A stretch of 28,846 nucleotides of DNA from QHWK01 sp035315685. Lineage in GTDB: Bacteria > Acidobacteriota > Vicinamibacteria > Vicinamibacterales > CAVVIG01. Position numbers and translations under genes: made by a program. Below the pieces are notes generated by a model. It made no database searches and was not told the origin of the DNA. It saw only the letters and a list, made by a program, of their open reading frames with translations. The stretch lies in the NCBI GenBank assembly GCA_035315685.1, contig DATFXR010000578.1:1-28846 (forward strand), in the 5' to 3' direction. Shown here piece after piece: positions 14,711 to 21,104 of the stretch; positions within the stretch are counted from its first letter, which is position 1; every line of letters begins with the position of its first letter.

Positions 14711-16233
14711 GCGTCCCCGACGCTGGAACCGCACCGCCGGTTACAGCCCTCGAAGCGTTCGAGCTGGACCGCCTCCCGCACGTACTGCCCGATTTCACAC
14801 GCGTGAGCTGGGTGAGCGACCGCGCACGCGGCGTGTGGGAGCCGAGGATCGCCCGCGTCGGCGCCGCGTGGAGCCAGATCGAGTGGCAGTCCGTCGTCTC
14901 CGGGATCCGGCGCTGCACCTTGATATCGGTCATGTCGGAACAGCTCGTGCCGCGAACCGCGGAGTGGGCCGGCCACGGTTTGAGTGCCATGCCGGTGGCG
15001 ATGTCGGGAACGTCGCCCGGCTACGCGAGCACGTCGATTGCGCCCCGCGTCGGCGAGCCGTTCGAGTACCGCGTCGCGATCGGAGCGCTCACCGATGTCG
15101 CGGCGTTGAAGGAGGCGATGGACGCTGGCGACGACTCGACGATGGGCGCGCTGCTCGGGTTTCCGGAGTGCTGCATCGAGTTCTTCCGGAAGACGTGGGT
15201 GGAGGAGTCCTGTGTCGACACGACGTGGGCGATGGCGGCGCGCAGCGCGCGACCAGACGCCACGGGCCGTCTGATCGAAATCAGCGCCGACATGCCGTTC
15301 CAGGCCAACATCCTCTGGCGGTGGATCGGCCCGCGGGCCGTGCCGCACCTGCCGTGCTCGTTTGGCTGCCGCGCCACGGTGGACTTCGCGAACCGGCTGA
15401 TGACGCTCGGTCGAACGATCGGCTTCGCAGCCGAGATGGACTGGCTCGAGGAGATCCTGAACTGGCCGGCCTCCTGGTCGGGACTTCACGGCATCGCGGA
15501 GATCAAGACTCCCGTGCTGAAGGCCTCCACTCGAACAGATGCGACTGCACACGAATTCATCGTTCGCCGGCACGGTCGCCGCCTTCCCGAAGAAACACCA
15601 GCCGGCCTCGTCTTTCCGTTCCGCACCCCAGAACGACCCGGCACGACGCATACGCTGGCGTTTCGGAAGGGGCTGGAAGCGCCCATCGCGATCAACCAGG
15701 AGCCGCCGGCGTGGTACGCCTCCGACAACGGCTTCAGCGCGAGGGCGGCGATGGACGAGGCGCACCGGCCGATCGTGGAGCTCGCGGTGTCGACGCTCGG
15801 CGCGACCGGCACGGTGATCGATCTCGGATGCGGCAACGGGGCACTGCTGAAAAAAATCGCCGAGGCTCGCCCGGGTGTCGTGCCGTTCGGCGTCGACACC
15901 GACGAGACGAAACTCGAGCACGCGAGGCTGCTGCAGCCCGCCTTCGGCGCGAACTTCGTCGCCGGCAACATGTTCGAGCGGATTCCGCTCGACGCCGACA
16001 CGGTGTACAGCCTGGTCATCCTCATGCCGGGACGACTTCTCGAAGTGAACGAGAGCTCACGCTGTCAATTGCGGGAGTGGCTCCGCGGGCACTTCCAGCA
16101 GCTCCTGGTCTACGGCTACGGAGACTGGCTGACGCGCTACGAAGGACTGGCGGGGCTCGCGGCTCGAGCGGGGCTGACGGTCGTGACGCTTCATTTCGGC
16201 GGCACGGCCGGCCTGGCCCGCTTCGCCGATTGA
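14707..16233 (+). CDS. Cys-motif domain (DUF483-like?) fused to class I SAM methyltransferase
   Basis: A 508-aa protein whose ATG overlaps the maturase stop (ATGA at 14707-14710), so the two are translated together. The first 260 or so residues hold a domain with LLGFPECCIEFF and, farther on, LPCSFGCRATVDFANR. The pattern 'LGfPeCC...CsfgC' reminds me of the DUF483 family, but I cannot confirm it. These cysteines could bind a metal or cluster. From about residue 330 comes a Rossmann-type methyltransferase: VIDLGCGNGALLKKIAE (SAM motif I), GVDTDETKLEHA (acidic end of strand 2), FVAGNMFERIPLD and YSLVILMPGRLLEV. A fold with SAM binding is thus well supported, while the target is not. Next to a radical SAM enzyme and a repeat protein, the simplest view is a second tailoring enzyme acting on the same substrate. 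There is no membrane segment or signal peptide. Confidence 0.75.
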   Translation: MSVPDAGTAPPVTALEAFELDRLPHVLPDFTRVSWVSDRARGVWEPRIARVGAAWSQIEWQSVVSGIRRCTLISVMSEQLVPRTAEWAGHGLSAMPVAMSGTSPGYASTSIAPRVGEPFEYRVAIGALTDVAALKEAMDAGDDSTMGALLGFPECCIEFFRKTWVEESCVDTTWAMAARSARPDATGRLIEISADMPFQANILWRWIGPRAVPHLPCSFGCRATVDFANRLMTLGRTIGFAAEMDWLEEILNWPASWSGLHGIAEIKTPVLKASTRTDATAHEFIVRRHGRRLPEETPAGLVFPFRTPERPGTTHTLAFRKGLEAPIAINQEPPAWYASDNGFSARAAMDEAHRPIVELAVSTLGATGTVIDLGCGNGALLKKIAEARPGVVPFGVDTDETKLEHARLLQPAFGANFVAGNMFERIPLDADTVYSLVILMPGRLLEVNESSRCQLREWLRGHFQQLLVYGYGDWLTRYEGLAGLAARAGLTVVTLHFGGTAGLARFAD

Positions 16234-16278
16234 GAACGTCCGCAAGGGTTCGACGAAGGACCCAGCACGGAGGCGACG

Positions 16279-17724
16279 ATGGCGGATTCTCGAGACGACG
16301 AGAGACCCGACGATGCGACTCGCGATGCCGACGTCTCCGCGCGTCAGAAGGAATTCACCCGCCGCGCCTTGATCCGCGCCGGCTGGGTCGCGCCGCTCGT
16401 GACGACGGTGAACATCCCGTCGGCCTCCGCCCAAAGCCCGACGCCGCACAATGATGCTCATGGCGATTCAGCGCACGTGGACGACATCAGTATTCACCTC
16501 GACGGCCACCTCGACACATCCGGGCCTGTGCACCTGGATCACGCCGACCACACCGACGCCCCGCATACCGATGCACCGCACACCGATGCCCCGCATACCG
16601 ACACGCCGCATACGGACGCTCCACATACCGATACGCCGCATACCGACGCCCCGCATACCGACACGCCGCCGCACAGCGACGCCCCGCACACGGATGCGCC
16701 GCACACCGACGCCCCGCATACCGACACGCCGCCGCATAGCGACGCTCCGCACACGGATGCGCCGCACACCGACGCGCCGCATACCGACGCGCCGCACCAG
16801 GATGTCCCGCATACCGACACACCAACGCCGCACACTGACGCGCCGCATACCGACACGCCGCACACCGACACGCCGCATACGGACACGCCTCCGCATCAGG
16901 ATGTCCCGCATACGGACACGCCGCCGCACAGCGATGCTCCGCATACCGACGCGCCTCATACGGACGCGCCGCACACGGACACGCCGCCGCATACTGATGT
17001 CCCGCATCAGGATACGCCGGCGCACACCGATGTCCCGCACACGGACACACCGCCGCACACTGACGTCCCGCATCAGGATACGCCGCCGCATACCGACGTC
17101 CCTCACTCGGACGCACCACACCTCGACCATGGCGATCACAGCGACATACATGGTGATTTCTCGTTCACCGACCACACCGACGGCGGGCATTCCGATCACG
17201 TTGATGACCTGCTTCACAAGGACCACACCGACACGACCAGTCACTCTGATCACAGCGACAACTCAGGGCCGGGCCATCTCGATACTCCTCCCCAGCACCC
17301 ACCGCACGGGGACCACTGGGATGTGCGCCATCGTGATCACGACGACAAGAACACCACCCCACCGCACGACGACCACCTGGATGTCCCGTATACGGATCAT
17401 TACGACCACAACCATCGCGATCACACGGATTCGGGGAGCTATCAGGATCACACGGACGATCCCCACTCGGATCAAGGCCACACGGACGGTCACGACGACC
17501 ACGCCGACTCGATTCACGTCGATAGCCACGGTGACAGCGGTGGCCATGCGGACTCGCATGCCGACGAACACGCCGACACGGCGCGCGCGGTCGCGCACAT
17601 CGATGTCTCTCTACATACGGACGAGACGCACCGGGACATCAGTCACGTCGACTTCCATGGCGATTCCGGCAGGTTGGGGACATCCAGCCATGCGGACAAG
17701 CACGGTGACTCTGGCAGGCGATGA
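16279..17724 (+). CDS. Tat-signal protein built of His-Xaa-Asp repeats, candidate substrate of the radical SAM cassette
   Basis: A 481-aa protein with a strong ribosome site (GGAGG) before ATG 16279, 45 bases after the methyltransferase gene. Residues 1-25 are acidic and polar. Residues 26-51 form a Tat-like signal with twin arginines (F-T-R28-R29-A-L-I-R), a short hydrophobic stretch (WVAPLVTTV) and a likely cut after SASA (51). The mature part is almost only His, Asp, Thr, Ser, Pro, Ala and Gly. First come about 37 units of Pro-His-Thr-Asp-Ala/Thr (with Ser or Gln at times for Thr), with H-x-D every 5-6 residues. Then from about 285 follows a looser region, still full of H-x-D (HGD, HSD, HVD, HAD) but with few prolines. 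It has no cysteine. Known His-Xaa-Ser systems pair radical SAM enzymes with repeat proteins; here the repeat is His-Xaa-Asp. The native state could be metal binding or heavily cross-linked; both are inference. I know no characterised homologue. Confidence 0.85.
   Translation: MADSRDDERPDDATRDADVSARQKEFTRRALIRAGWVAPLVTTVNIPSASAQSPTPHNDAHGDSAHVDDISIHLDGHLDTSGPVHLDHADHTDAPHTDAPHTDAPHTDTPHTDAPHTDTPHTDAPHTDTPPHSDAPHTDAPHTDAPHTDTPPHSDAPHTDAPHTDAPHTDAPHQDVPHTDTPTPHTDAPHTDTPHTDTPHTDTPPHQDVPHTDTPPHSDAPHTDAPHTDAPHTDTPPHTDVPHQDTPAHTDVPHTDTPPHTDVPHQDTPPHTDVPHSDAPHLDHGDHSDIHGDFSFTDHTDGGHSDHVDDLLHKDHTDTTSHSDHSDNSGPGHLDTPPQHPPHGDHWDVRHRDHDDKNTTPPHDDHLDVPYTDHYDHNHRDHTDSGSYQDHTDDPHSDQGHTDGHDDHADSIHVDSHGDSGGHADSHADEHADTARAVAHIDVSLHTDETHRDISHVDFHGDSGRLGTSSHADKHGDSGRR
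16549..17127 (+). repeat. Tandem 15-18 base repeats coding for P-H-T/S/Q-D-A/T/V units
   Basis: About 37 coding repeats counted by eye, mostly 15 bases long with some 18-base units where a second Pro is added (TPPHSD, TPPHTD). Copies differ at silent positions (CAC/CAT, ACC/ACG/ACT, GAC/GAT), while His and Asp never change within this block. The repeat is in frame throughout. Confidence 0.9.
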
Positions 17725-17775
17725 GCCGCGAACAACAGAGTGGACAGGAATCAGCAGGGACTGACCTGCAATGGC

Positions 17776-17819
17776 TACAATAGCCGCCTGAGGATTGGGG
17801 AGCTGGTAGCGACAGCTCC
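17776..17819 (+). promoter_or_regulatory. Promoter -10 and leader hairpin before DoxX-like gene
   Basis: TACAAT (17776-17781) is a good -10 hexamer 55 bases before the ATG at 17837. The expected leader contains a perfect 7-base-pair hairpin, GGAGCTG (17799-17805) and CAGCTCC (17813-17819), just before the ribosome site GGAGATGA. The hairpin's left arm includes GGAG, so it could affect ribosome access or simply end transcription from upstream. No convincing -35 is seen. Confidence 0.4.
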
Positions 17820-17836
17820 GTCACGGAGATGAGCCC

Positions 17837-18217
17837 ATGAATATCCTGCTGTGGACGCTCCAGGTGTTGCTCGCCGTGGTCTTTGTCGCGCATGGCGCGA
17901 TGATGCTCTTCCCGCCGGCGGCGGTCGCCGAGCTGATGAACGCCTCGCTGGCGCGATGGTTTCAAGTCTTCATCGGCGTCGCCGAAATTGCGGCGGCGAT
18001 CGGGCTGACGCTTCCAGGCATCACACGGATCCAACCATGGCTGGTCTCGTGGGCTGCCGCCGGTCTGATGATCGTCATGATCTGCGCGACGGCTTACCAT
18101 CTCACGCGCGGCGAGATCAGTTCTGCCATCACGACGGCTGTCCTGCTCGTCATGGCGACCATCGTGGCCTACATGCGCTGGCACGCCGTGCCGATCCGGT
18201 CTCGAATCGCCGCCTAG
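17837..18217 (+). CDS. DoxX-like small membrane protein
   Basis: A 126-aa protein with four predicted membrane helices: about 4-26 (LLWTLQVLLAVVFVAHGAMML), 42-62 (FQVFIGVAEIAAAIGLTL), 68-88 (WLVSWAAAGLMIVMICATAY) and 97-113 (ITTAVLLVMATIVAYM). The first helix with AHG and the second with GVAEIAAAIGL are typical of the DoxX/DoxD-like group. Members are found with oxidoreductases or in stress responses, but their biochemical role is mostly unknown. GGAGATGA precedes the start. It is the first gene after the repeat protein and has its own promoter, so it is probably not part of the modification cassette. Confidence 0.85.
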   Translation: MNILLWTLQVLLAVVFVAHGAMMLFPPAAVAELMNASLARWFQVFIGVAEIAAAIGLTLPGITRIQPWLVSWAAAGLMIVMICATAYHLTRGEISSAITTAVLLVMATIVAYMRWHAVPIRSRIAA

Positions 18218-18281
18218 AGACCGCCCCGCTCGGCTTCTCGCTCGACGAGTGCCAGTGAGGCGTGCCAGCCTCGCCCCGCAG

Positions 18282-18287
18282 TAGAAT
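18282..18287 (+). promoter_or_regulatory. -10 box for MFS transporter gene
   Basis: TAGAAT lies 14 bases before the ATG at 18302. The bases between (CTCTCCCCGCGTTC) contain no ribosome-binding sequence, so a very short leader (about 7-8 bases) is likely. Confidence 0.4.
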
Positions 18288-18301
18288 CTCTCCCCGCGTT
18301 C

Positions 18302-19534
18302 ATGGACCTCAGTCCATTCCGGTACCGCGACTATCGATTGCTGTACATCGCCCAGTTCGTGTCGCTGCTCGGCACGATGGTCACCTATGTCGCGCTGCCG
18401 TACCAGATGTATCGCCTGACCGGTTCATCTTTTTCGGTCGGACTCCTCGGACTCGTCGAGCTGGTGCCGCTCCTGGCGACCGCGTTCATCGGCGGCGCGA
18501 TCGCTGATGCGGTCGATCGCCGCCGCATCGCGATCGCCACCGACGTGGCGCTCGCCGCCGGCAGCGGCGCGCTCGCGGTCGTCGCCTCCACGGGCGCGTC
18601 GGCGCCGGTGCTGTATCTGATCGCCGCCTGGATGGCCGCCGTAACCGGGCTGCAGCGTCCGGCGATCGAGTCGCTCGTTCCGCGCCTCGTCGAGAAGCAC
18701 GAACTTCCCGCGGTCGCGTCGCTGGCAATCGTTCGCGGCAGCGTCGGCATGATCGCCGGCCCCGCCATCGGCGGCGTGCTCATTGCCTCCGCGGGCCTGA
18801 CCGTCACCTATCTCACGGACGTCGCGTCGTACGCCGCGTCGCTCGTGTGTCTCTCGTTGATCAGACCGATGCCGCCGCCGGAAGGATCCGAGCGGCCGAG
18901 CATCGCCGCGGTCGTCGAGGGATTCAGGTACGCGCGCAGCCGTCAGGAACTGGTCGGCACGTATGTCGTCGACTTCGTCGCGATGGTCTTCGGCATGCCG
19001 CTCGCGCTGTTTCCCGCGCTGTCGGATCGGCTCGGCGGCCCGTCCGTTCTCGGCTTGCTCTACGCCGCACCCGCAGTCGGCGCGCTCGGCGCGAGCCTCA
19101 CGAGCCGATGGTCACCTCGCGTGCAACGCCATGGCCTCGCCGTGATGGTGGCGGCCTCCGTCTGGGGACTGGCGATCGTCGGCTTCGGCTTCTGCACGAC
19201 GCTGTGGCCGGCGCTGTTCTATCTCGCGATCGCGGGCGGTGCCGACGCCGTCAGCGGCATCTTCCGGATGACGATGTGGAACGAGACGATTCCTGACGCG
19301 CTGCGCGGCCGATTGGCGAGCATCGAGATGGTGAGCTACATGAGCGGCCCGCTGCTCGGCCACCTGGAGGCTGGGTCGGTGGCGGCGGCGTTCGGCGTGA
19401 CCGCGTCGGTCGTGTCGGGCGGCGTCTTCTGCGTAATCGGAGTCCTCGCTTGCGGCATCTGGCTGCCGCGCTTCGTCGGGTACGACGCGCAGAAGTTCAA
19501 GGCCGATCACATTCTCGAGAAAGCATCGAATTAG
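18302..19534 (+). CDS. MFS transporter, enterobactin-exporter (EntS)-like group
   Basis: A 410-aa protein of about 12 membrane helices. The start FRYRDYRLLYIAQFVSLLGT, then YVALPYQMYRLTGSSFSVG and the loop GGAIADAVDRRRIAIATD after helix 2 (the MFS signature G-x3-D-x2-x-RR) place it in the EntS/MFS_3 drug or siderophore exporter group. Such proteins export small molecules by proton antiport in the cytoplasmic membrane. The second half has NETIPDALRGRLASIEMVSYMSGPLLGHLEAG, also typical. No biosynthetic gene is beside it to suggest a substrate; it lies on the same strand as DoxX, 84 bases downstream, with its own -10 box. Confidence 0.9.
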   Translation: MDLSPFRYRDYRLLYIAQFVSLLGTMVTYVALPYQMYRLTGSSFSVGLLGLVELVPLLATAFIGGAIADAVDRRRIAIATDVALAAGSGALAVVASTGASAPVLYLIAAWMAAVTGLQRPAIESLVPRLVEKHELPAVASLAIVRGSVGMIAGPAIGGVLIASAGLTVTYLTDVASYAASLVCLSLIRPMPPPEGSERPSIAAVVEGFRYARSRQELVGTYVVDFVAMVFGMPLALFPALSDRLGGPSVLGLLYAAPAVGALGASLTSRWSPRVQRHGLAVMVAASVWGLAIVGFGFCTTLWPALFYLAIAGGADAVSGIFRMTMWNETIPDALRGRLASIEMVSYMSGPLLGHLEAGSVAAAFGVTASVVSGGVFCVIGVLACGIWLPRFVGYDAQKFKADHILEKASN

Positions 19535-19596
19535 CCAGGGCGAGTCGCGCCTGTCTGTTCGAGTGAACGGGTTCGTTCGCACGTCTCCGGCAGCCG

Positions 19597-19602
19597 TATA
19601 AT
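19597..19602 (+). promoter_or_regulatory. Consensus -10 box before the mosaic gene
   Basis: TATAAT matches the consensus exactly. It is followed by AGAGG at 19616-19620 and a GTG at 19631, or TTAGGTG and the ATG at 19676. No clear -35 lies 17 bases upstream. Confidence 0.45.
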
Positions 19603-19675
19603 CCGTCGATCAAACAGAGGTCTACCAGCGGTGCGATCCGCACCTCCGCCCGGACATAGCCGTTTAGGTGTCCGC

Positions 19676-21100
19676 ATGCATCACAAAAGGAACGGACGAT
19701 ATGGAGGTCAAGCGCCACGCCAGCCGGTCGCGCCTCCCGTTTATCGTCCGCACGCGCACAAGGTCGTCCAGCCGAGCGCGATCTCGCAAGGACGACACTC
19801 ACCCACGGTGCCGCAAGCATACCGTCCGCAACAACAGGTCGGGCCATCGGCAGTCTATCGTTCAACCCCTGATCAATTGAAGGGGCAACTCGCCACGCCG
19901 CGGCACGTAGAGTCGAGCGTCGTTGGTCAGCGATCGCTCCAGCCCGTGCCAAATCTCGCAGTCGATCGATCAGCCCGTCGCCACCGCAGCGACCGCATGT
20001 CGTCGACCTCCGCAACGCGCGCCGCTGGTCAGTCGGCACAGGCCGCGCTCACGTGTATCGCGCCGCGACGCATGCTCGCCGGCAACGCCTCATGTCGGGC
20101 CCAGGCAGCGAATAGCGCTGCGTCCCACTGTGCGCCGGTGAGGCACAGTGCGATACAACCGATGATGTTGTCGTCCGCGTGGTCCTCGGTGAAAGAGAGC
20201 TACTACGGGTTGACTGAACAGGAAATGTCAAAGGTACGGCAGCGCAAGCCGATAGACATCTTGTTCGCTCCAGTTCACGGCAGTTTCACGGCGCATGATC
20301 TTACTGTCGATTTACATGTCAGCGCGGCCGATCCAAATCAGAACGTCCAGGGCAAATTGAACGCCGCGTTGAAGAAGGCGAAAGCGTTGATGGAGTTTGC
20401 GGCCGATGTACACGGCCTCAACGTGAATAAAGGCAAGATCGTCATGCGGCCGACCGGAGGTGTTGTGGTCAAACAAATGGTCGAGCTGCTGGCGTTTCTC
20501 GGCCTCGGCATGTTTGAAAAGATGTCGCTGAACGAAAAGGTCGAGATGCTCAAGACGATGCGCAAAGCGCGCGTTCAGTCGACGAATGCCAAAATCAGTG
20601 CGATCAAACAAAAACGAGATGCGCGCTTGAAAAAAGAGGGCCTGGATGTGGTTCTGGAGGCGCGAAAGCAATTACCCAAGGACTATGAGCCATCACCAGG
20701 ATTCGCCAAGCTGCTCTCGCGCGCCGAAGCGATTCAGGGCGAACCACAGGGGGAAATTGATGAACTGATTTCGATTACGGGCGAGCGTACGGGCTCATAT
20801 ATGGGCGAGGCATTTTTTGACGAGCACGCCTATCTGCTTCAGTCCTTGATCGGACGAGGTGGGCAGAATACCTTTACTGTAAGCGCTTATGGACTGGTCA
20901 ATGAGCTTCCCCAGGACAGTCCGGAGGATATCGAGATTATCAGGCAAATAGCCCAGAGTGAGAATGCATTGTTATTGACTAACGACGCGGGGCAGAAGGC
21001 CAGAGAGGTCTACATGGCCAAACTGCGGCGGAAAGCCGCGAGCCTGAGTATCACGATCTATTACGGACAACTTGGTGAAGTCATCAAGTTGACGTCATGA
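19676..21100 (+). CDS. Mosaic protein with Pro-rich VYRP N-terminus and unknown C-terminal domain (possible polymorphic toxin type)
   Basis: A 474-aa protein from ATG 19676 (TTAGGTG 5 bases upstream); a GTG at 19631 with AGAGG would add 15 residues. Residues 1-164 are low-complexity and rich in Pro, Gln, Ser, Ala and Arg, with recurring YR motifs (PPVYRP at 20-25, QAYRP at 47-51, AVYRS at 59-63), ending in AIQPMM. Residues 165-474 are a different kind of sequence: globular, Lys-rich, with VHGSFTAHDLTVDLHVSA, a long helical part (about 265-330) and near the end ENALLLTNDAGQKAREVY. From memory, N-termini with repeated 'PPVYRP' occur in large bacterial families with varied C-termini, probably exported effectors or toxins; I cannot verify this. 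I do not recognise the C-terminal domain. The DNA of that part has clearly lower GC than the neighbours (27 of 60 bases G+C at 20581-20640). No obvious immunity gene follows. Confidence 0.7.
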   Translation: MHHKRNGRYGGQAPRQPVAPPVYRPHAHKVVQPSAISQGRHSPTVPQAYRPQQQVGPSAVYRSTPDQLKGQLATPRHVESSVVGQRSLQPVPNLAVDRSARRHRSDRMSSTSATRAAGQSAQAALTCIAPRRMLAGNASCRAQAANSAASHCAPVRHSAIQPMMLSSAWSSVKESYYGLTEQEMSKVRQRKPIDILFAPVHGSFTAHDLTVDLHVSAADPNQNVQGKLNAALKKAKALMEFAADVHGLNVNKGKIVMRPTGGVVVKQMVELLAFLGLGMFEKMSLNEKVEMLKTMRKARVQSTNAKISAIKQKRDARLKKEGLDVVLEARKQLPKDYEPSPGFAKLLSRAEAIQGEPQGEIDELISITGERTGSYMGEAFFDEHAYLLQSLIGRGGQNTFTVSAYGLVNELPQDSPEDIEIIRQIAQSENALLLTNDAGQKAREVYMAKLRRKAASLSITIYYGQLGEVIKLTS

Positions 21101-21104
21101 GTTA

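Noticed and set aside
16549..17127. Regular 15-18 base periodicity, considered as a CRISPR or DNA-level repeat element.
   Set aside because: There are no constant repeats with unique spacers, units are too short, and the period is always a multiple of three inside an open frame.
16468..17253. Long antisense frames over the His-x-Asp gene, including one with regular Val-Cys-Gly repeats (16539-16886).
   Set aside because: They are mirror images of the 15-base repeat in the real gene. The plus frame has a ribosome site, a signal peptide and the enzyme genes in front; the antisense frames have none.
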